A DNA stretch of 64,000 bases from Streptomyces sp. A0642 (GTDB lineage: Bacteria; Actinomycetota; Actinomycetes; Streptomycetales; Streptomycetaceae), in NCBI RefSeq assembly GCF_004795105.1, contig NZ_SSBL01000002.1, positions 1 through 64,000 on the forward strand. Direction: 5' to 3'. Below, one piece after another: positions 8,464 through 17,796 of the stretch. Numbering within the stretch: the stretch's first letter is position 1; every line of letters begins with the position of its first letter. The notes beneath the pieces were generated by a model. That model saw only the letters and a program-made list of their open reading frames with translations. It did no database searches and was not told where the DNA came from. The position numbers were made by a program, and so were the translations under genes.

Positions 8464-9675
8464 TCAGTGGACGTCCGCTTCGGACTTCCTCGGGGCCGTC
8501 GTCGCCGCCCGGGCCACAATCCTCGACGGGGTGCGGTCGCGGTCGAGGACGCCCGCCGTGACGGCGATCGCCAGGCCCGCGACGGTCAGGGCCGCGCCCA
8601 CCAGGGCCGGGGAGGTCCAGCCCCAGCCGGCCGCGATGGCCATGCCGCCCAGCCAGGCGCCGCCCGCGTTGGCCAGGTTGAAGGCGGAGTGGTTGGAGGC
8701 GGACGCCAGGGTCGGGGCGTCCTTGGCCTTGTTCATGACGAGCATCTGCAACGGCGTGGTCGTCATGAATCCGACCCCGCCCAGCAGCACCACCACCACC
8801 AGGGCCGCCCACTGCACCTGGGCGACGAAGGGGAAGGCCAGCAGGACGACGGCGAGGGCGCTCAGTGATCCGTACAGCGTGGGGCGCAGCGCCCGGTCCG
8901 TGAGCGGGCCCGCGGCGAGCGCGCCCAGGGTCATGCCGATGCCGAAGAGCGCCAGGACCAGCGTCACGGAGGATTCGCCGAAGCCCATCGCCTCGGTGGT
9001 CATCGCGGAGAGGTAGGAGTACACGGCGAAGACGCCGGCGAAGCCGAAGACGGCGGTGAGCAGGCCGAGCAGGACCTGGCGGTTGCGCAGGGCCCTCAGC
9101 TCGTGGCGGACGTGGCGGTGTGCCTCCGCCGGGATCCGGGGGACGAGGCGGGCGAGGGCGGCCATCGCGCAGAGGCCGATGGCGGCGACCACGAGGAAGG
9201 TGGCGCGCCAGCCGAGGTGCTGGCCGAGCAGGGTGGCGGCGGGGACGCCGACGACGTTGGCGATGGTCAGGCCGAGGAACATCGTCGCCACGGCCCGTGC
9301 CTGGCGCCCCTCGGCCGCCAGCCGGGTGGCGACGACCGCGCCGACACCGAAGAACGCGCCGTGGGGCAGGCCGGCCAGCAGCCGCCCGGCGATCAGCCAG
9401 CCGAAGTCGGGGGCGAGGGCGGAGGCGAGGTTGCCGACGGTGAAGAGCGCCATCAGCAGCAGGAGCATCCGCTTGCGCGGGATGCGTGAGCCGACGGCCG
9501 TGAGCAGCGGGGCGCCGACCACGACACCGATCGCGTACGCCGACACGAGGTAGCCCGCGGTGGGGACGGAGGTGCCCAGATCGTCCGCGACGTCGGGCAG
9601 GAGGCCCATCATCACGAATTCCGTAGTACCGATGCCGAAGGCGCTCACAGCGAGTGCGAGCAGAGCCAGAGGCAT
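8464..9675 (-). CDS. MFS transporter (DHA1, AraJ-like)
   Basis: A 403-residue inner-membrane transporter with 12 predicted hydrophobic helices. It shows the MFS sequence TEFVMMGLLPDVADDL in helix 1 and the loop RIPRKRMLL between helices 2 and 3. The family (arabinose efflux permease type, COG2814) exports sugars, drugs or metabolites by proton antiport; the substrate here is unknown. The ATG at 9675 starts at the usual MPLALLALAVSAFGIGTTE and has GGAAAGG upstream. A perfect 7-bp inverted repeat at 9837-9855 in the promoter region may be a local repressor site. Confidence 0.88.
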   Translation of the reverse strand: MPLALLALAVSAFGIGTTEFVMMGLLPDVADDLGTSVPTAGYLVSAYAIGVVVGAPLLTAVGSRIPRKRMLLLLMALFTVGNLASALAPDFGWLIAGRLLAGLPHGAFFGVGAVVATRLAAEGRQARAVATMFLGLTIANVVGVPAATLLGQHLGWRATFLVVAAIGLCAMAALARLVPRIPAEAHRHVRHELRALRNRQVLLGLLTAVFGFAGVFAVYSYLSAMTTEAMGFGESSVTLVLALFGIGMTLGALAAGPLTDRALRPTLYGSLSALAVVLLAFPFVAQVQWAALVVVVLLGGVGFMTTTPLQMLVMNKAKDAPTLASASNHSAFNLANAGGAWLGGMAIAAGWGWTSPALVGAALTVAGLAIAVTAGVLDRDRTPSRIVARAATTAPRKSEADVH

Positions 9676-9836
9676 GAGGAGAGACCTTTCCGAAGTGGGC
9701 CCCCGCGCGCTCCGGCCGGACCCGGAGGGCCTGCGGGGAGCGGGAGGGGCAGGGGGGAACGCGGCCGTGCGTGCGCCGGCGCGGCCCGGCCGGGGCCGGA
9801 TCGCACGGTGACGGACCGGCTTCCTCGCCGGCGGCC

Positions 9837-9855
9837 TTGTTCCCGTTCGGAACAA
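9837..9855. promoter_or_regulatory. Candidate operator upstream of MFS gene
   Basis: TTGTTCC and GGAACAA form a perfect 7-bp inverted repeat separated by 5 bp, in the gap between the MFS gene and the convergently placed gene end at 9900. The size suits a dimeric repressor; no regulator gene is adjacent. Confidence 0.4.
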
Positions 9856-9899
9856 AGTCTCTCAGACGTTTGAGGCCCGGAGGTAAACGGGCCGTTGCG

Positions 9900-10922
9900 T
9901 CACAGTTTGACGCGGGCGGCGATCGGGAGGTGGTCGCTGTCCGTGGCCGGCAGCGTCCACGACGACATGGGCTCGACGCCCTTCACCATGATCTGGTCGA
10001 TCCGGGCCATCGGGAACGAGGCGGGCCAGCTGAATCCGAAGCCGTCACCGGCCGCGCCCTGGGTGGAGCGCATCTGGGCGGTGACCCCGTTGAGCGAGCG
10101 GTCGTTCATGGTCCCGTTGAGATCGCCGAGCAGCGCGACCCGTTCCAGCGGTTCGTCGGAGATGGCCTCGCCGAGGGCGTCCGCGCTCTGGTCCCGCTGG
10201 TTGGCGGTGAATCCGGCGTGCAGCTTGACCCGTACGGAGGGCAGGTGCGCGACGTAGACGGCGAGCGGGCCCTCGGGGGTGGCGACGGTGGTCCGCATGG
10301 CGCGGACCCAGCCCATCTTGATGTCGACCGGGCGGGTGTCGCTGAGCGGGTACTTGCTCCAGACGCCGACGGTCCCCTGCACGGAGTGGTACCGGAAGCG
10401 GCCGGCGAGCGCCGACTCGTACGCCGCGACCTTGCCGCTGGGGAGCTCCTGGAGGGCGACGACGTCGGCGCCCGAACCGGCGACCTGCTGGGCGGTGCCG
10501 GCGGGGTCGGGATTGTCCGCGTTGACGTTGTGGGTGGCGACGGTGAGGTCGCCGCCCGTGCCCGACTTGTCGGTGAGCAGCCCGCCGAAGACGTTGAACC
10601 AGACGAGGACGGGCAGCAGCAGGGCCACCAGCGCGGTCGCCGAGCGGCGCACCAGGCCGAGGACCAGCAGCAGCGGGACGAAGACGGCGCACCACGGCAG
10701 GAACGTCTCGGTGAGGCTGCCCAGGTTGCCGATGGTGTTCGGGATCTGGGCGTGGAGGAGCATCACGAGGGTCAGCAGGACGGAGCAGCACGCCAGGACG
10801 ATGCCCCGCCGCCAGATGCCGGGGTCCCTGGTCAGTCTGTCGCGCAGGTCCCGGAAGCGGGTTCCGGTGCGCTGCGGTCCCGCGCCGCCGTTCCCGGTGT
10901 CCGTCCTGTACGCCTGCACCAT
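9900..10922 (-). CDS. Endonuclease/exonuclease/phosphatase family membrane protein
   Basis: A 340-residue protein with three membrane segments at about residues 38-58, 72-92 and 97-115, followed by a DNase I-like domain facing the outside. Catalytic motifs are THNVNADN, LQELP with the metal-binding Glu, GDLNGTMND and DSDHLPI at the C-terminus. This superfamily hydrolyses phosphodiesters or phosphate esters of nucleic acids, sphingolipids or inositol compounds; the actual substrate cannot be told. The ATG at 10922 opens a short hydrophilic tail before the first helix. It is followed by 332 nt without a gene. Confidence 0.85.
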   Translation of the reverse strand: MVQAYRTDTGNGGAGPQRTGTRFRDLRDRLTRDPGIWRRGIVLACCSVLLTLVMLLHAQIPNTIGNLGSLTETFLPWCAVFVPLLLVLGLVRRSATALVALLLPVLVWFNVFGGLLTDKSGTGGDLTVATHNVNADNPDPAGTAQQVAGSGADVVALQELPSGKVAAYESALAGRFRYHSVQGTVGVWSKYPLSDTRPVDIKMGWVRAMRTTVATPEGPLAVYVAHLPSVRVKLHAGFTANQRDQSADALGEAISDEPLERVALLGDLNGTMNDRSLNGVTAQMRSTQGAAGDGFGFSWPASFPMARIDQIMVKGVEPMSSWTLPATDSDHLPIAARVKL

Positions 10923-11254
10923 CGCGCTGTCCTCACTGCCTTGCCGTACACATCGCCGCGCCCCACGACCCTAGGGGATGCGCGCCGCCTTTCCGGCCGT
11001 CGGTGACGGCCGTTCTGCCACGAGGACGACGCGGGCGGTGCGGCGGGTTCCGGCCACAGGGGGTCTGTGGCGGCTTGTGACAGAACGCTCACACGCGCCC
11101 CGGGCCCGGGCGCGTCAGCACATGACCCGGTTTCACCGGATTCGGCGCCGGTCGTGGGCGGGCCCACTTCCCGGAGACGGCTCCGGGGTGTCACCATGGA
11201 ACCGATCCGGGGACGCCGTCAGGGCGCCTCGAGATGACGAAGGAGCCGTTGGCA
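10923..11254. other. Gene-free interval upstream of panB
   Basis: No coding region is supported here. It contains a small hairpin (CCACAG/CTGTGG, 11054-11070), the pair TGTGA/TCACA at 11076-11080 and 11089-11093, which resembles a CRP site but has an 8-bp rather than 6-bp centre, and a near-perfect 23-bp GC palindrome at 11093-11115. These probably belong to panB promoter control or to divergent promoters. Confidence 0.5.
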
Positions 11255-12139
11255 ATGTCGCTTCAGGCTGCGCACAACCAGTCCCCCACCCCCGCGGGCG
11301 CCCCCGCCGACAGCAGCAAGGCGCTGTACGGCGGGAAGAGCAACCGCCGCGTCACCGTCCACGACATCGCCGCCGCCACCGCGCGCGGCGAGAAGTGGCC
11401 CATGCTCACCGCCTACGACGCGATGACCGCGTCCGTCTTCGACGAGGCCGGCATCCCGGTGATGCTCGTCGGCGACTCCATGGGCAACTGTCACCTCGGC
11501 TACGAGACCACCGTGCCCGTCACGATGGACGAGATCGCCATCCTGTCCGCCGCCGTCGTCCGGGGCACCAAGCGGGCCCTGATCGTCGCCGACCTGCCGT
11601 TCGGGGCCTATCAGGAAAGCCCCGTCCAGGCCCTGCGCAACGCCACCCGGCTCATCAAGGAGGCCGGGGTGGGTGCGGTCAAGCTGGAGGGCGGCGAGCG
11701 CAGCCACGAGCAGATCAAGCTCCTGGTCGACGCCGGCATCCCGGTGATGGCCCACATCGGCCTGACCCCGCAGTCCGTCAACGCGATGGGCTACCGCGTC
11801 CAGGGCCGCGGCGAGGAGGCCGCCCAGCAGATGCTGCGCGACGCCAAGGCGGTGCAGGACGCCGGCGCGTTCGCCGTCGTCCTCGAACTCGTACCGGCCG
11901 AGCTGGCCGCCGAGGTCACCCGCACCCTGCACATCCCGACCGTGGGCATCGGGGCCGGTCCCGACACCGACGCGCAGGTGCTCGTCTACACCGACATGGT
12001 CGGTCTGACCGGCGGCAAGGTGCCGCGCTTCACCAAGCAGTACGCCGACCTGCGGCAGATCCTCGGCGACGCCGCGAAGGCGTACGCGGACGAGGTCGTC
12101 GGCGGCACCTTCCCGGCACCGGAGCACACCTTCCACTAG
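11255..12139 (+). CDS. panB: 3-methyl-2-oxobutanoate hydroxymethyltransferase
   Basis: A 294-residue enzyme that transfers a hydroxymethyl group from methylene-tetrahydrofolate to 2-oxoisovalerate, giving ketopantoate for pantothenate and coenzyme A. Family motifs are [17 protein letters not shown] with the Mg-binding Asp, [15 protein letters not shown] and [25 protein letters not shown] at 11240-11245 lies 9 nt before the ATG at 11255, so the in-frame ATG at 11234, which would include that site, is rejected. The rest of the pantothenate pathway is not in this window. A perfect 12-bp stem terminator follows. Confidence 0.96.
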   Translation: MSLQAAHNQSPTPAGAPADSSKALYGGKSNRRVTVHDIAAATARGEKWPMLTAYDAMTASVFDEAGIPVMLVGDSMGNCHLGYETTVPVTMDEIAILSAAVVRGTKRALIVADLPFGAYQESPVQALRNATRLIKEAGVGAVKLEGGERSHEQIKLLVDAGIPVMAHIGLTPQSVNAMGYRVQGRGEEAAQQMLRDAKAVQDAGAFAVVLELVPAELAAEVTRTLHIPTVGIGAGPDTDAQVLVYTDMVGLTGGKVPRFTKQYADLRQILGDAAKAYADEVVGGTFPAPEHTFH

Positions 12140-12190
12140 GCATTCCGCCGGCCCGGTCACGGGACCCGACCGACCACTGCAGCACCACCG

Positions 12191-12223
12191 ACAGCCCGCC
12201 GACTTCCCCCATCGGCGGGCTGT
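12191..12223 (+). terminator. Terminator after panB
   Basis: ACAGCCCGCCGA at 12191-12202 and its exact complement at 12212-12223 form a 12-bp stem with a 9-nt loop. No long T tract follows, as is usual in Streptomyces. Confidence 0.75.
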
Positions 12224-12264
12224 CGCCCTGCTGTCGGCGGCCTGTCGGTGCGTTGTCGGTGGCG
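12221..12264. repeat. Four 11-bp-phased TGTCGG direct repeats
   Basis: TGTCGC at 12221 and TGTCGG at 12232, 12243 and 12254 are spaced exactly 11 bp apart and end 10-20 bp before the ABC transporter start. One-helical-turn spacing is typical of sites for SARP and PhoP-type regulators in Streptomyces. The first unit overlaps the panB terminator stem. Confidence 0.55.
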
Positions 12265-12273
12265 GCTGGTCTG

Positions 12274-13293
12274 ATGGTGGACATGACGCGAATCGACAAG
12301 AACCCCAGGAGCGGCACGAACGCCGTCGAGGTACGGGGGCTGGTCAAGCACTACGGCTCGACCAAAGCTCTGGACGGCGTGGACCTCGACGTGCGCGAGG
12401 GCACGGTCCTCGGCGTGCTCGGCCCCAACGGCGCCGGCAAGACGACCCTCGTACGGGTCCTGTCCACCCTGATCCAGCCCGACGCGGGGCACGCCGTCGT
12501 GGCGGGCTACGACGTGGTGAGGCAGCCCCGCGCGCTGCGCCGCACCATCGGCCTGACCGGGCAGTACGCCTCGGTCGACGAGAAGCTCTCCGGCTGGGAG
12601 AACCTCTACATGATCGGGCGGCTGCTCGACCTGCCGCGCAAGAAGGCCCGCTCGCGCGCCGACGAGCTGCTGGAGCGCTTCTCGCTCACGGACGCGGCGA
12701 AGAAGGCCGCGATGGAGTACTCCGGTGGTATGCGCCGCCGGCTGGATCTCGCCGCCTCCATGATCGGCAGCCCGGCCGTCCTCTATCTGGACGAGCCGAC
12801 GACGGGGCTCGACCCCCGTACCCGCAACGAGGTCTGGGACGAGGTGCAGCGGATGGTCGCGGAGGGGGCGACCGTGCTGCTCACCACCCAGTACATGGAA
12901 GAGGCCGAACAGCTCGCCAACGAGCTCACCGTCATCGACAAGGGCAGGATCATCGCCCGTGGCGGCGTCGACGAGCTGAAGGCCAAGGTCGGCGGCCGCA
13001 CCCTTCAGATCCGCCCCTCCGACCCCGCCGAGCTGGCCGCGATGGCCCAGGCGGTCAGGGAGGCCGGTCTGGACGGCGTGGCGGGCGCCCAGGCGGTCCC
13101 GGACGAGGGACTGCTGTACGTGCCGATCCTCAGCGACGAGCAGCTCACGGCCGTCATCGGTCTGCTCGGCACCCGGGGTTTCTCGCTGGCGCACGTCGCC
13201 ACCGCGCTGCCCAGCCTCGACGAGGTGTTCCTCGCCATCACCGGCGACAAGGCCTCCGTCACCGACACGATCCCCGAGGAGGTCGCGGCATGA
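12274..13293 (+). CDS. ABC transporter ATP-binding protein, DrrA-like
   Basis: A 339-residue cytoplasmic ATPase. It has Walker A GPNGAGKTT (about residue 50), signature YSGGMRRRLDLA, Walker B VLYLDEPTTGLDPRTR and the switch-region loop LLTTQYMEEAE. The C-terminal DUF4162-type extension is typical of the DrrA daunorubicin-resistance subfamily, which powers export of drugs or lipids. ATG codons at 12274 and 12283 are both possible and no clear ribosome site precedes either, so a leaderless or very short leader is likely. The next gene, the permease, starts within the last codon (ATGA overlap), so the pair is coupled. Confidence 0.93.
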   Translation: MVDMTRIDKNPRSGTNAVEVRGLVKHYGSTKALDGVDLDVREGTVLGVLGPNGAGKTTLVRVLSTLIQPDAGHAVVAGYDVVRQPRALRRTIGLTGQYASVDEKLSGWENLYMIGRLLDLPRKKARSRADELLERFSLTDAAKKAAMEYSGGMRRRLDLAASMIGSPAVLYLDEPTTGLDPRTRNEVWDEVQRMVAEGATVLLTTQYMEEAEQLANELTVIDKGRIIARGGVDELKAKVGGRTLQIRPSDPAELAAMAQAVREAGLDGVAGAQAVPDEGLLYVPILSDEQLTAVIGLLGTRGFSLAHVATALPSLDEVFLAITGDKASVTDTIPEEVAA

Positions 13294-14147
13294 GCACGAC
13301 GACTCTGACACCCGCCCCCGCCGACACGGCCGCGGCCGCCCCGGCCACGAAGGTCCACGACGAGGGCCGGATCGGTCTGCGGAACAACCTGCGCCACATC
13401 GGGGCGCTGGTGCGGCGCAATCTGCTCCAGATCAAGAAGGATCCGGAGTCGATGTTCGACGCGCTCCTGATGCCCGTCATCTTCACGCTGCTGTTCGTCT
13501 ACGTCTTCGGCGGCTCGGTCGGCGGCAGCATGGGCGGCGGCCGGCAGGAGTACCTCAACTACCTGATTCCCGGCCTGATGGCGATGATGGGCATGAACAT
13601 CGCCATGGCGGTCGGCTCCGGCGTCAACGACGACTTCCGCAAGGGAGTCATGGACCGGTTCCGTACGATGCCGATCGCCCGCTCCTCGGTGCTCATCGCG
13701 AAGATCGTGGTCGAGCTCGGGCGGATGATGGTCGCGACTCTCATCCTGCTGGCCATGGGCTTCGCCCTCGGCATGGAGCTGCAGGAGTCGGTGCTGGGGC
13801 TGATCGGGGCGATCGCCCTGTCGGCCGCGTTCGGCGCCGCGATCATGTGGATCTTCATCCTGCTCGGACTCACCATGAAGACCGCGCAGGCCGTCCAGGG
13901 GATGGGGATGCTCGTGCTGATGCCTCTCCAGTTCGGTTCCTCGATCTTCGCCCCGACGAAGACGATGCCCGGCTGGCTCCAGACCTTCACGGACTACAAC
14001 CCGCTGTCCAACCTGGCCGACGCGGCCCGCGCCCTGATGATGGGCGGCCCGCTCGCCCACTCGGTCTGGGTGACGCTGGGCTGGACCGTGGTCATCACGG
14101 CGGTCATGGCCCCGCTCGCGGTGTCGAAGTTCCGCAAGAAGTCCTGA
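13290..14147 (+). CDS. ABC transporter permease, DrrB-like
   Basis: A 285-residue ABC-2 type permease. A hydrophilic N-terminus with the segment LVRRNLLQIKKDPESMFDALLMPVIF precedes six hydrophobic helices from about residue 55 to 280. The family pairs with DrrA-like ATPases to export hydrophobic drugs or lipids; the substrate is unknown. Its ATG overlaps the stop of the ATPase gene. No biosynthetic genes are nearby that would name the cargo. Confidence 0.92.
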   Translation: MSTTTLTPAPADTAAAAPATKVHDEGRIGLRNNLRHIGALVRRNLLQIKKDPESMFDALLMPVIFTLLFVYVFGGSVGGSMGGGRQEYLNYLIPGLMAMMGMNIAMAVGSGVNDDFRKGVMDRFRTMPIARSSVLIAKIVVELGRMMVATLILLAMGFALGMELQESVLGLIGAIALSAAFGAAIMWIFILLGLTMKTAQAVQGMGMLVLMPLQFGSSIFAPTKTMPGWLQTFTDYNPLSNLADAARALMMGGPLAHSVWVTLGWTVVITAVMAPLAVSKFRKKS

Positions 14148-14161
14148 CCCCAGCGGCGGTC

Positions 14162-14231
14162 AGCGCCTTTCGTCCGGGTCGAGCCGGAGCAGACCCCCCG
14201 CGAGCCCGGCAAGATCCGAACGAAAGGCGCT
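14162..14231. terminator. Bidirectional terminator-like inverted repeat
   Basis: AGCGCCTTTCGT at 14162-14173 is repeated inverted at 14220-14231, with a nested CCGGG/CCCGG inside. It lies between the convergent ABC permease and AfsR-like genes. Confidence 0.55.
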
Positions 14232-14240
14232 ACGTCCTGC

Positions 14241-17200
14241 TCAGTTCCGGTACGCGTCGACGAGGGCGGTGGCCTCCTCCAGGGAGAGGCCGCCGCCCTC
14301 GGCGTACGCGGCCTCGTAGGCGGTGTCCCCGAGCACGGCGCGCACCAGCTCCTCGGCACGGGCGAAGTTCTCCCGCTCCATCGACGTCAGGAAATGTCCC
14401 GCCGGCAGCAGGGCCCGGCCGGCGGCCAGCAGCCGCGCACCGAGTTCCGCACCGCGCTCCGCACCGCGCTCCGCGCCGAGCCCGCCCAGCGCCCAGGCCG
14501 CGGTGACCAGGTGGATCACGGCCATCTGCGGCGCCACCATCTGCGTCAACGGGTCGCCCAGACGCAGCAGGGCCTGCCGGCAGCGGTCCAGCGCGTCCGC
14601 GTAGTTCCCGTCCTGGTTGTCCAGCCAGGCCAGGCCGCCCAGGACGAAGCCCTCGAAGATCGCCATCGTCTGGGACCTGAACTCTTCGAGCAGTTCGAAG
14701 AACTGCTCGCGCGCCTCCGTGATCCGGCCGCAGCGGCCCAGCCACAGGGCCAGGAACAGCCGGGCGGCCGGCCGCGCCTCGTGCCCCGCGTGCTGCTCGT
14801 CCGCGATCACCTGGCGCAGGATCACCTCGCCCTCCTCTCCGCGGCCGAGTTCGGTGAGGGCGGAGGCGTAGCGGGTGCGGAGCACGGACACCTGGGCCAG
14901 GGCGCCCAGCTTCTCCGCGTAGCCGATCGCGGCCTGGTAGTCCTCGGCCGCCTGCCGGTAGCCGCCCGTCTTCTCGTTCGCCTCGCCGCGTGAGGACAGG
15001 GCCTCGGCCATGCCCCAGTCGTCACCGAGGCGGCGGAAGAGCTCCAGGCTCTCGGCCGCGTCCTCGTGGGCGGCGCCCGCCCAGTCGGGGCGGTTGGCCA
15101 GCACGTTGGCGCGCATCTGGAGCGCCGCGGCGAGCTCCCACTCGAAGGCGAACTCCCGTGCGGCGCGAACCGTTTCGTCCAGCAGGTGCCGCAGGTCCGC
15201 GACTCCCCCGGTCAGCATGACGGCGAAGAACCAGAGCGAGGCGGGGCTCCGGCAGGTCTGGGGCTGACCGGCCCGGTAGGCGGAGGCGATTCCCCGCAGC
15301 CGCACCATGCTGGCCTCGTTCGTCCACTCGTCCATCGCGTGGTCCATGCTGACCAGCTGGATCAGCCCGACCTGGCGCCGCGCCTCCTGGAGCAGTTCGG
15401 GTCCCATGGGCGGGGGCGCGTCGGTGCAGCGTGCGTGGATCGAGGGTGCGGGCTCCACCGGCGGGGCGAACGGGTCGGGGCCGAGGGCCGCTGCGGCGTC
15501 GGCCCAGTGCAGGGCGTCGCTGCGCAGATCGCGGATCTGCCAGTACCAGGAGAGCGAGATCACCAGGCACAGGGCCTCCTGCTCGTCACGCGCGGCGACG
15601 GCGTGCCGCAGCGCGGTGCGCAGGTTCTCGTACTCGCGCTGGAACAGCTCGATGGCGGCGCGCTGTCCGGATCCGCGCAGCAGGGGGTCGGTGGTACGGG
15701 CCAGCTCCCGGAAGTACACGAGGTGCCGGCGTTCGGCGGTCTCCCGCTCCCCCGTCTCGTCGAGCCGCTCCGCGGCGTATTCGCCGACGGTCTCCAGCAG
15801 GCGGTAGCGCATCCCGCCGTCCGCCGCGGGTGCGGCGACGACCAGGGACTTGTCGACGAGGGAGCCGAGCAGCCCGGCGACCTCCCGCTCCTGCCGCGGG
15901 CCGTCCGCGCAGACCGCTTCGGCCGCTTCGAGGGTGCAGCCGCCGGCGAAGACGGACAGCCGGCGCAAGGTGGTGCGTTCGTCCTCGGTGAGGAGGTCCC
16001 AGGACCAGTCGACGACGGCCCGCAGGGTCTGCTGGCGCGGGAGGACGGTGCGGCTGCCGCTGGTCAGCAGCCGGAACCGGTCGTCGAGCCGGTCGGCGAT
16101 CTGCTGCGGGGTGAGCATCCGCAGCCGGGCGGCGGCGAGTTCGATCGCGAGCGGCAGACCGTCCAGACGGCGGCAGATCTCGGCGACGGCGGCCGCCGTC
16201 GCCTCGTCGGCGTCGACGCGGAACCCCGGCAGGGCGGCGGCGCCCCGCTCGGCCAGCAGGCGCAGGGCCGTCGGCTCGGGCAGCGGCTCCACGGGCCGGA
16301 CGAACTCGCCGGGTACGCCGAGGGGTTCGCGGCTGGTGGCGAGGACGGTGAGCTGCGGGCAGCGGGCCAGCAGATGGTCGGCGAGGGCCGCGGCCGCCTC
16401 GATCACATGCTCGCAGTTGTCCAGGAGCAGCAGCATGCGGCGACGCGAGCAGTGCTCGGTGAGCCGGGACAGCGGCTCACCCGCGCCCCGTTCGCCCGCA
16501 CCCCGTTCGGCGGCCCGCAGTTCCTCGGCGCCCGCGCCGCGCAGCACGGTCTCGCGGGCGCCGAGCGCCCCGAGGACGGCTTCCGCCACCGCGTCGGGGT
16601 CGTCGACGGGCGCGAGTTCGGCCAGCCACACACCGTCCGGCCAGGACGCGGGATCCAAGGACTCCGCGGCCTCCTGGGAGAGGCGGGTCTTGCCGGCCCC
16701 GCCGGGCCCGAGCAGGGTGACCAGCCGGGCCCGGGAGAGGTCGCCGCGCAGCGCGTCGATGTCGTGCTCGCGTCCCACGAAACTGGTGAGCCGGGCCCGG
16801 AGGTTGCCCGGTCGGACGGCCGGGGCGGCGGGGCGGGGAACCGCCGGGGGCGCAGGGCGGGCCGGTTCCTGACGGAGCAGCTCGGCGTGGAGCGCGGTCA
16901 GCTCGGGCCCCGGGTCGGTGCCGAGCCGGTCGGCGAGTACGGTGCGCACCTCGTCGTACGCGGCCAGCGCCTGCGCCGCGCGTCCCGCGTCGCGCAGGGC
17001 CCGCAGCCGCAGTGCCTGGAGCGGTTCGTCGATGGGGTGCTCGTCGCAGAGGGCCGCCAGTTCCGGAAGCACCTCGTCGGCCCGGCCGAGCGCGAGCGCC
17101 GCGGTGAGCCGGGTCCGGCGGGCGTCGAGGCGGCGGGCGGTCCAGCGGGTGGCGACGGCGTGCCGGTCGGGGAGGTCGGCCAGCGCGGGTCCCCGCCAGA

Positions 17201-17585
17201 GGCCGAGAGCGTCGTCCAGGACGCTCAGGGCCTTCGTCGCATCGCCGGATTCCAGGGCGCGCGTCCCCTCCGCCGCGAGGCGTTCGAAGCGGTACAGGTC
17301 GACGCCGTCGGGTTCGGCGACCAGCCGGTAGCCACTGGAGTCCGAGGCGACCGCCGCATGGCCGAGCGCCCGTCGGAGCCGGCCCACGAGTGCCTGAAGG
17401 GCTCCGGGCGCGTCCGCGGGCGGGTCGCCGTCCCAGACCTCGTCGACGAGCACCGCGACGGGCACCGTCCGGCCGGTGCGCAGCGCGAGCACGGCGAGCA
17501 GGGCGCGCAGCCGCGCCCCGCCGAGGGCGACGGCCGTGCCGTCGTCGCGAAGTGCCTGGGTGGTGCCGAGGATGCCGTAGCGCAC
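14241..17585 (-). CDS. AfsR/SARP family transcriptional regulator with NB-ARC and TPR
   Basis: A 1,114-residue regulator. Residues 1-90 are an OmpR-type winged helix (MRYGILGTTQALRDDG ... LRALLAVLALRTGRTV) and residues 95-240 a BTAD bacterial activation domain. An NB-ARC ATPase follows from about residue 265 with Walker A LLGPGGAGKTRL, Walker B MLLLLDNCEHVIE and GLPLAIELAAARL. The C-terminal third is helical repeat. Such proteins bind direct heptamer repeats and activate secondary metabolism, with ATP-dependent oligomerisation. The GTG at 17585 is chosen because the winged-helix domain begins there. No pathway genes are adjacent, so it may be a global regulator; the target is unknown. Confidence 0.88.
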   Translation of the reverse strand: MRYGILGTTQALRDDGTAVALGGARLRALLAVLALRTGRTVPVAVLVDEVWDGDPPADAPGALQALVGRLRRALGHAAVASDSSGYRLVAEPDGVDLYRFERLAAEGTRALESGDATKALSVLDDALGLWRGPALADLPDRHAVATRWTARRLDARRTRLTAALALGRADEVLPELAALCDEHPIDEPLQALRLRALRDAGRAAQALAAYDEVRTVLADRLGTDPGPELTALHAELLRQEPARPAPPAVPRPAAPAVRPGNLRARLTSFVGREHDIDALRGDLSRARLVTLLGPGGAGKTRLSQEAAESLDPASWPDGVWLAELAPVDDPDAVAEAVLGALGARETVLRGAGAEELRAAERGAGERGAGEPLSRLTEHCSRRRMLLLLDNCEHVIEAAAALADHLLARCPQLTVLATSREPLGVPGEFVRPVEPLPEPTALRLLAERGAAALPGFRVDADEATAAAVAEICRRLDGLPLAIELAAARLRMLTPQQIADRLDDRFRLLTSGSRTVLPRQQTLRAVVDWSWDLLTEDERTTLRRLSVFAGGCTLEAAEAVCADGPRQEREVAGLLGSLVDKSLVVAAPAADGGMRYRLLETVGEYAAERLDETGERETAERRHLVYFRELARTTDPLLRGSGQRAAIELFQREYENLRTALRHAVAARDEQEALCLVISLSWYWQIRDLRSDALHWADAAAALGPDPFAPPVEPAPSIHARCTDAPPPMGPELLQEARRQVGLIQLVSMDHAMDEWTNEASMVRLRGIASAYRAGQPQTCRSPASLWFFAVMLTGGVADLRHLLDETVRAAREFAFEWELAAALQMRANVLANRPDWAGAAHEDAAESLELFRRLGDDWGMAEALSSRGEANEKTGGYRQAAEDYQAAIGYAEKLGALAQVSVLRTRYASALTELGRGEEGEVILRQVIADEQHAGHEARPAARLFLALWLGRCGRITEAREQFFELLEEFRSQTMAIFEGFVLGGLAWLDNQDGNYADALDRCRQALLRLGDPLTQMVAPQMAVIHLVTAAWALGGLGAERGAERGAELGARLLAAGRALLPAGHFLTSMERENFARAEELVRAVLGDTAYEAAYAEGGGLSLEEATALVDAYRN

Positions 17586-17796
17586 GCGCCCATTGTCCGT
17601 GACGGGACCGGGGTCATCCACAGCCGCCCGGCCGTACCCGCTCGCCCCGCCCTTATGCCTGCCCGTCATGGCTCCACCCTTCACGGAACCACCGGCCCGA
17701 CGCGAGACGTTTTCCCCGTGTCGCCTGTACGGTCGGGGCTCGCCGCCCGCCCGCTCTCGCGGTCCCCGGAGTCCCCGCAGCCACAGGAGCCCGCCG

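Noticed and set aside
11076..11093. CRP-type site TGTGA...TCACA upstream of panB
   Set aside because: The half-sites are separated by 8 bp rather than 6, and the Streptomyces Crp pattern is not met.
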